64,000 nucleotides of DNA, taken from Stenotrophomonas maltophilia. Lineage in GTDB: Bacteria > Pseudomonadota > Gammaproteobacteria > Xanthomonadales > Xanthomonadaceae. Positions 44,500 to 52,923 of this stretch are shown one piece after another. Positions within the stretch are counted from its first letter, which is position 1; each line of letters opens with the position of its first letter. Under the pieces are notes generated by a model that worked only from the letters and a program-made list of their open reading frames with translations, searched no databases and was not told the DNA's origin. A program made the translations under genes and the position numbers. The stretch is from NCBI RefSeq assembly GCF_002138415.1, contig NZ_CP015612.1:1218001-1282000 (forward strand). Reading direction: 5' to 3'.

Positions 44500-44679
44500 T
44501 CAGGCCTCCTTCTTGAACACCAGCATCGCCGGGCGCATCGGCGCCGGGATGATGATGTTGACCAGCTCCCAGCCCAGTTGGCCCTGGCGGCTGAGTTCGG
44601 CCTGGACATCCTCAGGCTTCAGCACGCCCATCATGGATGTCTTGACCTCGATCGTCTGGTAGCTCCAGCGCTTGCTCAT
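44500..44679 (-). CDS. DUF4177-family protein, 59 residues
   Basis: A 59-residue protein starting [20 protein letters not shown] and ending [12 protein letters not shown]. The middle [16 protein letters not shown] is the hallmark of DUF4177. It overlaps the RHH gene by 4 bp (ATGA). Function unknown. Confidence 0.85.
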   Translation of the reverse strand: MSKRWSYQTIEVKTSMMGVLKPEDVQAELSRQGQLGWELVNIIIPAPMRPAMLVFKKEA

Positions 44680-44855
44680 TCCTGATCCTCCGGCGATGGC
44701 CTGGGTTTTGGCAGGCGTCCTGCCTTGCGCAATGCGTCGCGCAGTACGTATTCGATCTGTGCGTTGAGGCTGCGCAGCTCGTCGTCAGCCCAGCGCTGTG
44801 CCGCGGCCAGGACCTCGGCATTGATGCGCAGCGGATAGGCTTTCTTCTCACTCAT
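44676..44855 (-). CDS. Arc-like ribbon-helix-helix protein, 59 residues
   Basis: 59 residues starting [20 protein letters not shown], followed by [20 protein letters not shown] and a Pro-rich tail. An N-terminal strand with LRI and a helix-turn-helix of the Arc/CopG pattern suggest a small dimeric DNA-binding protein. It could repress its own operon. No toxin gene partner is visible; its neighbours are SPFH and DUF4177 genes. Confidence 0.82.
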   Translation of the reverse strand: MSEKKAYPLRINAEVLAAAQRWADDELRSLNAQIEYVLRDALRKAGRLPKPRPSPEDQE

Positions 44856-44900
44856 GAAAACTCCTGGCGGGGCGGTGGGGCGCCCCGTTGCGAGGGTGGT

Positions 44901-45782
44901 TCAGTACAGCGAACCGGCATTGACGATCGGCTGGGTGCCGCGGTCCGAGCACAGCACGGTCAGCAGGTTGCTGACCATGTGCGCCTTGCGTTCCTCGTCC
45001 AGCTGCACCACGCCGTTCTTCTGCAGTTCGGCCAGGGCCATCTCGACCATGCCCACCGCACCGGCAACGATGCGCGTGCGCGCGGCGATCACCGCATTGG
45101 CCTGCTGCCGCTGCAGCATCGCCTGGGCGATCTCGGCGGCGTAGGCGAGGTGGCTGATGCGCGCGTCGATCACCTGCACGCCGGCATCGGCCAGGCGCTC
45201 GGCCAGTTCGTTCTTCAGGTGCTGGGAGATCTCGCTGGCGTGGCTGCGCAGGGCCAGTTGGCCATCCTCGTGCTGGTCGTAGGGGTAGCTGGTGGCCATC
45301 GCACGCAGCGCCGATTCGGACTGGATGTGCACGAAGCTCTCGTAGTCGTCCACGTTGTAGACCGCCTCGGAGGCATCGACCACCTGCCAGACGATCACCG
45401 CGGCGATCTCGATCGGGCTGCCGTCCAGCTCGTTGACCTTCAGCTTGCCGCTCTCGAAGTTGCGCACGCGCTGGCTGACCCGGCGCTTGGCATAGAAGGG
45501 GTTGTTCCAGCGCAGGCCGTTGTCCTTCACCGTGCCCACGTATTTGCCGAACAGGCTCAGCACCGCCGCTTGGTTGGGCTGGATGGTGTACAGGCCGGCC
45601 AGCACGAAGATGCCTGCGGCCACCAGCAGCACGCCCAGCAGCATCAGCAGCAGATTGGGCGAGCCGGTGCTGGCCTTGGCTGCCACACCCAGTACGAACA
45701 GGGCGGCGCCGGCGAGGGCGACGAGCAGGGCGCCGGCCAGCGTGCCGAGGCCGTTGAGGGAAGACAGCGACTTCTCTTTCAT
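44901..45782 (-). CDS. SPFH/band-7 family membrane protein
   Basis: 293 residues. Two N-terminal hydrophobic segments (about 12-35 and 44-66) precede the SPFH domain ([20 protein letters not shown] to [20 protein letters not shown]) and a helical C-terminus rich in Ala/Glu. Such proteins form oligomers in ordered membrane domains and can assist membrane proteases. First gene of the operon; AAGGA about 9 nt before the ATG, and the GATATCA palindrome 31 bp upstream. Confidence 0.9.
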   Translation of the reverse strand: MKEKSLSSLNGLGTLAGALLVALAGAALFVLGVAAKASTGSPNLLLMLLGVLLVAAGIFVLAGLYTIQPNQAAVLSLFGKYVGTVKDNGLRWNNPFYAKRRVSQRVRNFESGKLKVNELDGSPIEIAAVIVWQVVDASEAVYNVDDYESFVHIQSESALRAMATSYPYDQHEDGQLALRSHASEISQHLKNELAERLADAGVQVIDARISHLAYAAEIAQAMLQRQQANAVIAARTRIVAGAVGMVEMALAELQKNGVVQLDEERKAHMVSNLLTVLCSDRGTQPIVNAGSLY

Positions 45783-45812
45783 GGCGGTACGTCCTTGAGG
45801 GTTCGAAATGAA

Positions 45813-45829
45813 GATATCAAAGTGATATC
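45813..45829 (-). promoter_or_regulatory. Perfect palindrome GATATCA-N3-TGATATC, candidate operator
   Basis: GATATCA at 45813-45819 and TGATATC at 45823-45829 form a perfect 7+3+7 inverted repeat 31 bp upstream of the SPFH start codon, in a GC-rich gap shared with purT. It probably overlaps the -10 region of the SPFH operon. The RHH protein encoded second in the operon is the obvious candidate binder, which is inference. Confidence 0.65.
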
Positions 45830-45918
45830 ACATCCGGGCGACCGTTCGTCGGATGCCATGGCCAGGGCGCGCGGCCAGCTAGAATGCCCACCCGCCTTCA
45901 CCCGCTGCTGGAACCGCC

Positions 45919-47106
45919 ATGGCCAAGCTTGGAACTCCGTTGTCCCCCTCCGCCACCCGCGTGCTGCTGCTGGGCTCGGGTGAACTCGGCAAGGAGGTGG
46001 CCATCGAGCTGCAGCGGCTGGGCGTGGAAGTGATCGCCGCTGACCGCTATGCCGATGCCCCGGCCATGCAGGTCGCGCACCGCTCGCATGTGATCGACAT
46101 GCTGGATGCGATGGCCCTGCGCGCGCTGATCGCCCAGGAGCAGCCGCACCTGGTGGTGCCGGAGATCGAGGCCATCCATACCGAGACCCTGGTTCAGCTG
46201 GAGCAGGAGCAGGGCCTGCGGGTGATCCCGACCGCGCGCGCCGCCCGCCTGACCATGGACCGCGAGGGTATCCGCCGCCTGGCCGCCGAAACCCTGGGCC
46301 TGCCGACCTCGCCGTATCGCTTCGTCGATACCGAAGCCGAGTACCGCGCCGCCGTGGCCGCCATCGGCCTGCCGTGCGTGGTCAAGCCGGTGATGTCGTC
46401 CTCGGGCAAGGGTCAGAGCACGCTGCGCAGCGAGGCGGACATCGCCCCGGCCTGGGAGTACGCGCAGACCGGTGGCCGCGCCGGAGCCGGTCGCTGCATC
46501 GTCGAAGGCTTCATCGATTTCGATTACGAGATCACCCTGCTGACCGTGCGCCATGCCGGTGGCACCTCGTTCTGCGCGCCGATCGGCCATCTGCAGAAGG
46601 ACGGCGACTACCGCGAGAGCTGGCAGCCGCAGCCGATGTCGAGCGCGGCACTGGCGCGTGCCGAAGAGATCTCGCGTGCGATCACCGATGACCTCGGTGG
46701 CTGGGGCCTGTTCGGTGTCGAGCTGTTCGTGAGGGGCGACGAAGTGTGGTTCAGCGAAGTGTCGCCGCGCCCGCACGATACCGGCCTGGTGACCTTGGTT
46801 TCGCAGGAACTGAGCGAGTTCGCGCTGCACGCGCGCGCCATCCTCGGCCTGCCGATTCCGGTGATCCGCCAGAGCGGGCCGTCTGCCTCGTGTGCGCTGC
46901 TGGCACACGGTGAGGGCGTGCCGTACTTCAACAACGTCGCCGCCGCACTTCAGGTGCCGGACACCGCCGTGCGCCTGTTCGGCAAGCCGAGCGTGCATGG
47001 TCACCGCCGCGTCGGCGTGACCCTGGCGCGCGCCGAGACCATCGACGAAGCCCGCGCCATCGCGCGCGATGCCGCCGAAGTCATTGGCGTGGAACTGCGC
47101 CCCTGA
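45919..47106 (+). CDS. purT: Formate-dependent phosphoribosylglycinamide formyltransferase
   Basis: 395 residues, ATP-grasp family. It converts GAR, formate and ATP to formyl-GAR in purine synthesis. Key segments: [45 protein letters not shown] (ATP), [14 protein letters not shown] and the [12 protein letters not shown] end. Length matches E. coli PurT (392). Divergent from the SPFH operon; followed by palindromes and a hairpin with T-tract. Confidence 0.96.
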   Translation: MAKLGTPLSPSATRVLLLGSGELGKEVAIELQRLGVEVIAADRYADAPAMQVAHRSHVIDMLDAMALRALIAQEQPHLVVPEIEAIHTETLVQLEQEQGLRVIPTARAARLTMDREGIRRLAAETLGLPTSPYRFVDTEAEYRAAVAAIGLPCVVKPVMSSSGKGQSTLRSEADIAPAWEYAQTGGRAGAGRCIVEGFIDFDYEITLLTVRHAGGTSFCAPIGHLQKDGDYRESWQPQPMSSAALARAEEISRAITDDLGGWGLFGVELFVRGDEVWFSEVSPRPHDTGLVTLVSQELSEFALHARAILGLPIPVIRQSGPSASCALLAHGEGVPYFNNVAAALQVPDTAVRLFGKPSVHGHRRVGVTLARAETIDEARAIARDAAEVIGVELRP

Positions 47107-47112
47107 AAAAGC

Positions 47113-47208
47113 AGCGACGACCAACGGTCGTCGCCTACCGCATTCCGGTGGGTACCGACCGTTGGTCGGTACGTTTTTCCATGCAGTCGACTAACAGTCG
47201 ACTCTACC
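47113..47208. repeat. Three GTAG-type palindromes after purT
   Basis: GACGACCAACGGTCGTC (47116-47132), GTACCGACCGTTGGTCGGTAC (47152-47172) and CAGTCGACTAACAGTCGACTC (47184-47204). The last overlaps the stop codon of the gene that follows on the minus strand. Confidence 0.75.
47152..47178 (+). terminator. Palindrome with T-tract, likely purT terminator
   Basis: GTACCGACC and GGTCGGTAC form a 9-bp stem with a GTT loop, then GTTTTTCC. Confidence 0.75.
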
Positions 47209-48418
47209 GCACATCCACCCACACCAGATGGTGGTCGCTGCCGTCGGCGATCTTCGCTTCCGGGCTTTCATTGGCCGGCCAGAAGATGCCGCTGCCGACG
47301 TACTCGAAACCGGTCGAGGGCAGCACGTAGTCCAGGCGCATGGTGCCGGACTTCGGGCCGAAATCGCCGGTGGCGTGGAACGGTGCGCCCTTGCGTTCGA
47401 TGCCCTTGGCCGCATAGGCCAGGCTGGTCTGCTCGCCACCGATGCTGCGCGGGGTGGGGTAGCGCAGCACACGGGCGTTCTCGATCAGTTCGACGATCGC
47501 CTCATGGCGGCCATCGCCGTCGACCGGGTCGTTGTTGAGGTCGCCGAGGATCACGAAGCGCGCGTCCTGCGCCAGGCCGCCGCACTGGCCCTTGTCGTCG
47601 CACAGCCACGGCTTGTCACCCTTGGACAGGTATTCCTGCCACAGGCGCAGTTCGTCATGGTTGCGCGCGGCGTTGCGCTTTTCCGGGCCGTCGAACACCG
47701 GCGGAGTCGGGTGCGAGACCAGCGCGTGGACCACGCCGGCCGGGGTCTTCACCGGCACGTCCCAATGCGACTTCGACGACAGCCGCAGCTGCGACCACAC
47801 GTGGTCGTTGTAGAAGCTCTTGCCGGTGCGCGGATCGACCGGACGGATCGCGCCCGGCATCGCGCTCCACTTCAGCAGCTGGAAGCTGCGCACCTTGGCC
47901 TCATCGATCGGGTAGCGCGACAGCACCAGCATGCCGTACTGGCCCGGGTGCAGGCCGTAGCCCCAGGCATCGTTGCCGCGGCTGCGGCCTTCGCCGCCGA
48001 CCACGCCGTTGTTGTCCAGGTCCAGGCCGCTGGGCACGCCGGTGTTGACCGGGGCCAGGTAGCGGTAGGCAAAGTGCAGCGCCTTGCCGCCGCCGGGCTG
48101 GGCCACTTCCAGGTAGCGCTTCTGGAACAGGTCGGCGGCGCGATGGGCGTCGTCGAAATCGAATTCGTTCAGCAGCACCAGATCCGGGCGTACCTGCTGC
48201 AGCACCGCGGCGATCTTGCGTGCGTGCTCGCTGTCGCCTTCCAGTTCCTTGATCAGGCCACCGGCATCGTCGGAGTACAGCGAGGTGTTGTAGGTGGCCA
48301 GGCGCAGCGCAGCGGACGGCGTTTCGGTCATCGCAGGGGACGTGGCGAAGGCGGGGGCCGTGGCGCCGCAGAGCAGGGCCAGGGCGAAGATCAGGGGATG
48401 GCGGCGGGTCATGTTCAT
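47204..48418 (-). CDS. Secreted endonuclease/exonuclease/phosphatase-family protein
   Basis: 404 residues. Signal peptide about 1-26 (ending FA-TSPA). EEP-fold motifs: LRLATYNTSLYSDD, LLNEFDFDD (the Glu binds metal), VILGDLNNDPVDG and DGSDHHLVWVDV (catalytic His). The substrate could be nucleic acid or a phosphoester. ATGs at 48418 and 48412 are both possible; no clear Shine-Dalgarno. Monocistronic. Confidence 0.88.
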   Translation of the reverse strand: MNMTRRHPLIFALALLCGATAPAFATSPAMTETPSAALRLATYNTSLYSDDAGGLIKELEGDSEHARKIAAVLQQVRPDLVLLNEFDFDDAHRAADLFQKRYLEVAQPGGGKALHFAYRYLAPVNTGVPSGLDLDNNGVVGGEGRSRGNDAWGYGLHPGQYGMLVLSRYPIDEAKVRSFQLLKWSAMPGAIRPVDPRTGKSFYNDHVWSQLRLSSKSHWDVPVKTPAGVVHALVSHPTPPVFDGPEKRNAARNHDELRLWQEYLSKGDKPWLCDDKGQCGGLAQDARFVILGDLNNDPVDGDGRHEAIVELIENARVLRYPTPRSIGGEQTSLAYAAKGIERKGAPFHATGDFGPKSGTMRLDYVLPSTGFEYVGSGIFWPANESPEAKIADGSDHHLVWVDVR

Positions 48419-48456
48419 GGGCCGTATTGTGCACCCGGCCCGGTGTCAGCGGTTTG

Positions 48457-49212
48457 TCAGCGTCCGTCCAGATCGTTGTCGAAATCGTGCCAGCGGCGGC
48501 CATCGTAGGCCTCCAGCGGATGGAAGCGGCGCTTGTAGTCCATCTTCTGGTGGCCGCGGATCCAGTAGCCCAGATAGACGTGCGGCAGGCCCTCGCGGCG
48601 CGCCCATTCGATCTGCTGCAGGATCGCGAAGGTGCCCAGCCCGCGCGCGGCGTGGTCCGGGTCGAAGAAGGTGTAGACCGCCGACAGGCCGTGCTCGGTC
48701 ACGTCGGTCACCGCCACCCCCAGCAGCTGGCTGGGCTGGCCGTCGTGGCCGGGCAGGCGCATTTCCATGAAACGGGTATGCGACCAGCTGCCGATCAGGA
48801 ACTGCTCGAACTCGTGCGGGCCGTGGTCGTCCATGCCGCCATTGGCGTGGCGGTGGGTGAGGTAGCGGTGGTACAGCGCGAACAGGTCATCGCGGGCGGT
48901 GGCGGCGGTGATCCGCACCTCCAGGTCGTCATTGCGGGTGGCACAGCGGCGCTGGCTGCGGTCTGGGGCGAAGCGGGCCACCGGGATGCGCACCGCCACG
49001 CAGGCCTGGCAGTGCGCGCAGTGCGGCCGGTAGACCAGGTCGCCACTGCGCCGGAAGCCCCAGCTCAGTGCCAGCGGGTACAGGCCACCGAGGCGGCGAT
49101 CGTGCGGATCCAGCACCAGGTCGCGCGCCACCCGGTCCGACCAGTACCCGCAGGGGTGCTCGCCGGTCTGGAAAAGTCGCAGTTCGTCGTCTCTGTCGCC
49201 GTGTATCGCCAT
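48457..49212 (-). CDS. bpt: Aspartate/glutamate leucyltransferase (N-end rule)
   Basis: 251 residues of the ATE/Bpt family. It moves leucine from Leu-tRNA to proteins with N-terminal Asp or Glu, marking them for ClpS/ClpAP. The N-terminal HPCGYWSDR and [20 protein letters not shown] with Cys cluster, and the GNAT-like end [20 protein letters not shown], are typical. The start [14 protein letters not shown] fits family length; a GTG two codons upstream is an alternative. Confidence 0.93.
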   Translation of the reverse strand: MAIHGDRDDELRLFQTGEHPCGYWSDRVARDLVLDPHDRRLGGLYPLALSWGFRRSGDLVYRPHCAHCQACVAVRIPVARFAPDRSQRRCATRNDDLEVRITAATARDDLFALYHRYLTHRHANGGMDDHGPHEFEQFLIGSWSHTRFMEMRLPGHDGQPSQLLGVAVTDVTEHGLSAVYTFFDPDHAARGLGTFAILQQIEWARREGLPHVYLGYWIRGHQKMDYKRRFHPLEAYDGRRWHDFDNDLDGR

Positions 49213-49368
49213 AGGCACAGCATAGCCCCAGGCTGTCGCAGTGGCGGCGACTGTCCGCCGGATGAATGGAGCCGGCAGCGGCGTCAACCGATGTCGCGCC
49301 CGGGCGTTGTTGTCTCCCGAGGGTGAAGTGATCGCCCCGACGCAATTCCCATCCCCAGGAGTGACCCC

Positions 49369-49929
49369 ATGATCCGTACCCCCCTGCTGCTGGCCCTGCT
49401 GCTCGGCACCTCCGCTTCCGGTATCGCGCTGGCGGCCGACACCCCGACCACCCCGGCGCAGCGCCCGGCCAAGCTGGACACCAACGGCGACGGCGTGATC
49501 GACCGCAGCGAGGCCGCTGCTAACCCGCGCCTGGCCGCGAAGTTCGACGAGCTGGACAAGAACAAGGACGGCAAGCTCTCGCGCGATGAGCTGCCGCGCT
49601 GGCAGCATGGCCGCCGTGGCCACGGCGGTGAGCGCTGGGCCAAGCTCGACGTCAACAAGGACGGCCGCATCAGCCGCGAGGAAGCCAAGGCCGATCCGCG
49701 CCTGGCCGCACGCTTCGACCAGCTTGATCTCAACAAGGACGGCTACCTGGACAAGGCCGACCGCGAGCTGCGCATGAAGCAGCGTCGTGATGCCTGGTTC
49801 GCTGCCGCCGACACCAACAAGGACGGCCAGCTGAGCAAGGCCGAGTTCGATGCGGCCAAGGGCCCGATGCACGGCGGCCCGCGCCACGGCGGTCCGCGCG
49901 ATGGCGCCGCGCCGAAGCCGCAGCGCTGA
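49369..49929 (+). CDS. Secreted EF-hand calcium-binding protein
   Basis: 186 residues. Signal peptide 1-23 (ending ALA-ADTP). Five EF-hand loops are spaced through the mature protein: [48 protein letters not shown] and [13 protein letters not shown] basic Gly/His/Pro-rich tail follows. It is likely periplasmic and binds several calcium ions; its partner is unknown. AGGAG lies about 8 nt before the ATG. Confidence 0.9.
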   Translation: MIRTPLLLALLLGTSASGIALAADTPTTPAQRPAKLDTNGDGVIDRSEAAANPRLAAKFDELDKNKDGKLSRDELPRWQHGRRGHGGERWAKLDVNKDGRISREEAKADPRLAARFDQLDLNKDGYLDKADRELRMKQRRDAWFAAADTNKDGQLSKAEFDAAKGPMHGGPRHGGPRDGAAPKPQR

Positions 49930-49950
49930 GGTTCAACGCAGTGAATGATG

Positions 49951-49977
49951 ACAACGCCGGCGCACTGCCGGCGTTGT
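49951..49977. terminator. Hairpin between convergent genes
   Basis: ACAACGCCGG and CCGGCGTTGT form a 10-bp stem with a 7-nt loop. No clear T-tract on either side, so strength is uncertain. It lies between the EF-hand and sigma-factor genes, which converge. Confidence 0.5.
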
Positions 49978-49980
49978 CCG

Positions 49981-51198
49981 TTACACGTTTCCGCTGCGCA
50001 TCAGCGTATACACCACCAGACCGATAACGAACACGTTCGCCCCGATGATGCCTGTGCGCCCATACATGGATTCGTATTTCCAGTTGGTTCCACTGCGACC
50101 GCGCCGCGCCGAATCGCGCGCGATCATTGGGGCCATCACGCGGTGCAGCGACACCAGACACTGGTAGTTGACCACCCCCAGGCCCAGTGCCAACAGCAGC
50201 AACTGGCTCCACATCGGGACCTGAAGCAGCGCCGCCAGCAGCATCACCAGGCACCAGGCCAGGCCTGTGCCGGTGTTGAGGCGGACGAAGCGTCGTACCT
50301 GCATGCGTTCGCCTTCGGTCTCGGTGTATGACAGCAGGACGCGGGCACCGAGATAGCTCCCGATTGCACCACCGATGACACCGCCGGCAATCGCGCCCCA
50401 GCTTTCAGTCGGTAGCACGTGCAGCTGGCCCAGCGTGGCGGTCAACGAGCCCATTGCGGTACCTCCGGCAACACTAGCGCCGCCAAGGCCCAACTTGCTG
50501 CCGCCCACGCCAACACCGGTGCCGAGCAGGATCGCGGCACTGGCGGTGCCGGGTGCCGCCACCAGTACCATCGAAATCACCCCCGTAGCGAACGCGGCAC
50601 TGGGTGCGCTGCTGCGCGCGAACTCACCGAAGCGCTGCAGCAGGCCATCGCGCACCAGCGCGCGGGCGCGCGACAGGCGCTTGCGCACGGCGGCGTCACT
50701 GAGCCCCAGCAGGTCGGCCACCTGCTGCGAACGCTGGCCTTCGCGGTAGTACAGCAACAGCACTTCGCGGCTGTCGGCCGGCAACGCGGAAATGATGTCC
50801 TCGGCAGCGATCTCTTCTTCCACCCGCTGCAGGCGGTCGGCCGCGCCTGGGGCCGGGTCGGCCGCCATGCCCATCGCAACCTCGGCGGCCTCGCCGGTCA
50901 GCGGTCTGCCGCGCTGCGCGCGCAGCCAGTCGCGGGCCAGGTTGCGGGTGATCTGCCGCAGCCAGGGCAGGAAGCTGGTCGAGCTGCGCAGCTGGTGCAG
51001 CTGCTGCCAGCCCTTCACGAAGGCTTCCTGGGCGATGTCCTCGCTGGCCTGACGATCGCGGGTGATGGCCAGGGCGATGGCGGTGACCGTGTTCTGGCAG
51101 GCCAGCACGATGCGGCCGTAGGCATGCTGGCAACCGCTGGCGGCGGCAGGCAGTTCGCGTTCCAGGGTCTGGTCGATCGATGCGGCGAACGTCGTCAT
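49981..51198 (-). CDS. ECF-type sigma factor fused to a C-terminal membrane domain
   Basis: 405 residues. Sigma region 2 (QASEDIAQEAFVKGWQQLHQ, followed by FLPWLRQITRNLARDWLRA) and region 4 (LPADSREVLLLYYREGQRSQ and LLGLSDAAVRKRLSRARALV) lie in residues 1-185. From about 195 the chain has several hydrophobic stretches, including SWGAIAGGVIGGAIGSYLGA, LAWCLVMLLAALLQVPMW, LLLLALGLGVVNYQC and ANVFVIGLVVYTLM. A sigma factor joined to its own membrane anchor is unusual. The start MTTFAASIDQTLERE was chosen for the sigma fold; an earlier ATG is less likely. No anti-sigma gene is adjacent. Confidence 0.85.
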   Translation of the reverse strand: MTTFAASIDQTLERELPAAASGCQHAYGRIVLACQNTVTAIALAITRDRQASEDIAQEAFVKGWQQLHQLRSSTSFLPWLRQITRNLARDWLRAQRGRPLTGEAAEVAMGMAADPAPGAADRLQRVEEEIAAEDIISALPADSREVLLLYYREGQRSQQVADLLGLSDAAVRKRLSRARALVRDGLLQRFGEFARSSAPSAAFATGVISMVLVAAPGTASAAILLGTGVGVGGSKLGLGGASVAGGTAMGSLTATLGQLHVLPTESWGAIAGGVIGGAIGSYLGARVLLSYTETEGERMQVRRFVRLNTGTGLAWCLVMLLAALLQVPMWSQLLLLALGLGVVNYQCLVSLHRVMAPMIARDSARRGRSGTNWKYESMYGRTGIIGANVFVIGLVVYTLMRSGNV

Positions 51199-51270
51199 GG
51201 CGGCGGCTCTCCTGCTGGGATTGTGTCCCATGACGGAGCTGCGCAGCCAATGTGACCGGCTTTGTGTGCG

Positions 51271-51349
51271 GTAGTGCCGGCCGCTGGCCGGCAACCGCAG
51301 CCCGCCGGACGGGCCTCATGAGGATGCCGGCCAGCGGCCGGCACTACCC
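51271..51349. repeat. SMAG/REP palindrome pair
   Basis: GTAGTGCCGGCCGCTGGCCGG (from 51271) and its inverted copy CCGGCCAGCGGCCGGCACTAC (to 51348), about 26 bp apart, between the sigma-factor start and a DUF2007-like gene. Confidence 0.85.
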
Positions 51350-51354
51350 GTGTG

Positions 51355-51870
51355 TCATTTCGCGGGCTGGATGCGGACCCGCACTTCTTCCTCTTCCGGT
51401 GCGGCCTGCGGAGCCGGTTGCGCCTGCTGCGGCTGCGGCTGGGCCTGCGGGGCAGGGGCCGGTGCGACCGGCGCCGGGGTGCCGCGATGGCGCAGGCCGA
51501 TCACCAGCGCCACGCCGGCGATCACCACCAGCAGGGCGATGCGGATGCGCCAGGCCCAGCTGCGGCCACCGCTGCCCTGTTCCGGCGCGTCGCGGAAGGC
51601 GAATTCGGCGGTCGGATGGTCGCGGCGGGTGGTGTCGAGCAGGCGCGCCTCACGCAGGATTTCGCGCGCGCGCGGCTGGTCGTCGGCGCGCACGATCCAC
51701 ACCGCTGGGTAGGCGTTGGCGTTGCCCAGGTCGGTATAGCTGAACTGGCCACGGCGACGGGTCTTGTACGAGCGCCCATTGGTCACCTTGACGTCGATGC
51801 CATGCTCGCGCAGGAGCTCGGCCACGCCTTCGACGGTTTCCACGCGCTGGCTGCTGAAGATCTGGCGCAT
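51355..51870 (-). CDS. DUF2007-like protein with membrane segment and Pro/Gln tail
   Basis: 171 residues. The N-terminal FSSQRVETVEGVAELLREHG resembles DUF2007 signal-transducing proteins. A transmembrane helix lies at about 108-126 (IRIALLVVIAGVALVIGL). The C-terminal 45 residues are Pro/Ala/Gln-rich then acidic (APEEEEVRVRIQPAK). Function unknown. It is 4 bp after tesB and probably co-transcribed. Confidence 0.75.
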   Translation of the reverse strand: MRQIFSSQRVETVEGVAELLREHGIDVKVTNGRSYKTRRRGQFSYTDLGNANAYPAVWIVRADDQPRAREILREARLLDTTRRDHPTAEFAFRDAPEQGSGGRSWAWRIRIALLVVIAGVALVIGLRHRGTPAPVAPAPAPQAQPQPQQAQPAPQAAPEEEEVRVRIQPAK

Positions 51871-51874
51871 TGGA

Positions 51875-52795
51875 TCAATCCTTGGCCGGCACAGCGGCGG
51901 CCGCTGCCTGGTCGGGAACCACGCGGATCAGGCCTTCCTGCGCGGTACTGGCCACCAGTACGCCGTTGCGGGTGAAGAACTGGCCGCGAGCCAGGCCGCG
52001 CGAATCCTGCGCGCTGGGGCTGTCCAGCGAGTACAGCAGCCAGTCGTCGGCGCGGAACGGGCGGTGGAACCAGATCGCGTGGTCGAGCGAGGCCATCTGC
52101 ACGTGCGGGTGGTAGTAGCTGATCCCATGGGGGAACGTGGCGGTGCCCAGCAGGTGGAAGTCGGAGGCGTAGGCCAGCAGCGCCTGGTGCAGCTCCGGGG
52201 CATCGCCGACCGGCTCGCTCAGGCGCAGCCACACCTGGTGGTAGGGCGGGCGCTTGGGCGGGTTCAGTTCGTCACGCGGGTAGACGTGGCGGAACTCGAA
52301 CGGGCCGCCGCGCGACAGCCAGCGCTGCACCTTGATCGGCAGCCGCTCCAGCACTTCGGCCGGCAGAGGACGGTTCGGTTCGATGTCTTCCGGCTGCGGC
52401 ACTTCGGGCATCTTGTGCTGGTGCTCGGCGCCGGTCTCGGCCTGCTGGAACGAGGCCGCGCAGAAGAAGATCACCTTGCCGTGCTGGATCGCAGTGACCC
52501 GGCGCACCGAGAAGCTGCCGCCATCGCGGGTGCGGTCCACGTCGTAGACGATGGGGTGGTCGATGTTGCCGGCGCGCAGGAAGTAAGCATGCAGCGAGTG
52601 CACGTGGCGGCCGTTGTCGACCGTGGCCTGGGCTGCGGCCAGCGCTTGGCCCAGCACCTGCCCGCCAAACACGTACTTGGTGCCGATGTCGCGGCTCTGC
52701 CCGCGGAACAGGTTGTCCTCCAGCCGCTCCAGGGTGAGCAGGTCGATCAGCTCGGAGACGACGGGTTCGGGCGTGTCGTTCAAGGGGGCGGCCAC
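51875..52795 (-). CDS. tesB: Acyl-CoA thioesterase II
   Basis: 306 residues, double hot-dog fold. The N-terminal LEDNLFRGQSRDIGTKYVFG and GQVLGQALAAAQATV, and the C-terminal ASLDHAIWFHRPFRADDWLL, with catalytic Asp of the second hot-dog, identify TesB. It hydrolyses medium- and long-chain acyl-CoA. It begins at GTG; no strong Shine-Dalgarno is seen. Confidence 0.93.
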   Translation of the reverse strand: MAAPLNDTPEPVVSELIDLLTLERLEDNLFRGQSRDIGTKYVFGGQVLGQALAAAQATVDNGRHVHSLHAYFLRAGNIDHPIVYDVDRTRDGGSFSVRRVTAIQHGKVIFFCAASFQQAETGAEHQHKMPEVPQPEDIEPNRPLPAEVLERLPIKVQRWLSRGGPFEFRHVYPRDELNPPKRPPYHQVWLRLSEPVGDAPELHQALLAYASDFHLLGTATFPHGISYYHPHVQMASLDHAIWFHRPFRADDWLLYSLDSPSAQDSRGLARGQFFTRNGVLVASTAQEGLIRVVPDQAAAAAVPAKD

Positions 52796-52844
52796 AGCAG
52801 TGAAAGTGGGCCTGATTATACCGGTGCAGCCGGGCCCATCATCG

Positions 52845-52920
52845 GTAGTGCCGGCCGCTGGCCGGCAACCTCATGATCCTTCTGGGGTGCCTGCGGATGC
52901 CGGCCAGCGGCCGGCACTAC
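52845..52920. repeat. SMAG/REP palindrome pair
   Basis: GTAGTGCCGGCCGCTGGCCGG (from 52845) and the inverted copy CCGGCCAGCGGCCGGCACTAC (to 52920), about 30 bp apart. Confidence 0.85.
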
Positions 52921-52923
52921 CGT

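Noticed and set aside
44676..44855. RHH protein as an antitoxin of a toxin-antitoxin pair
   Set aside because: No toxin-like gene (RelE, ParE, HicA, PIN) adjoins it; partners are SPFH and DUF4177 genes.
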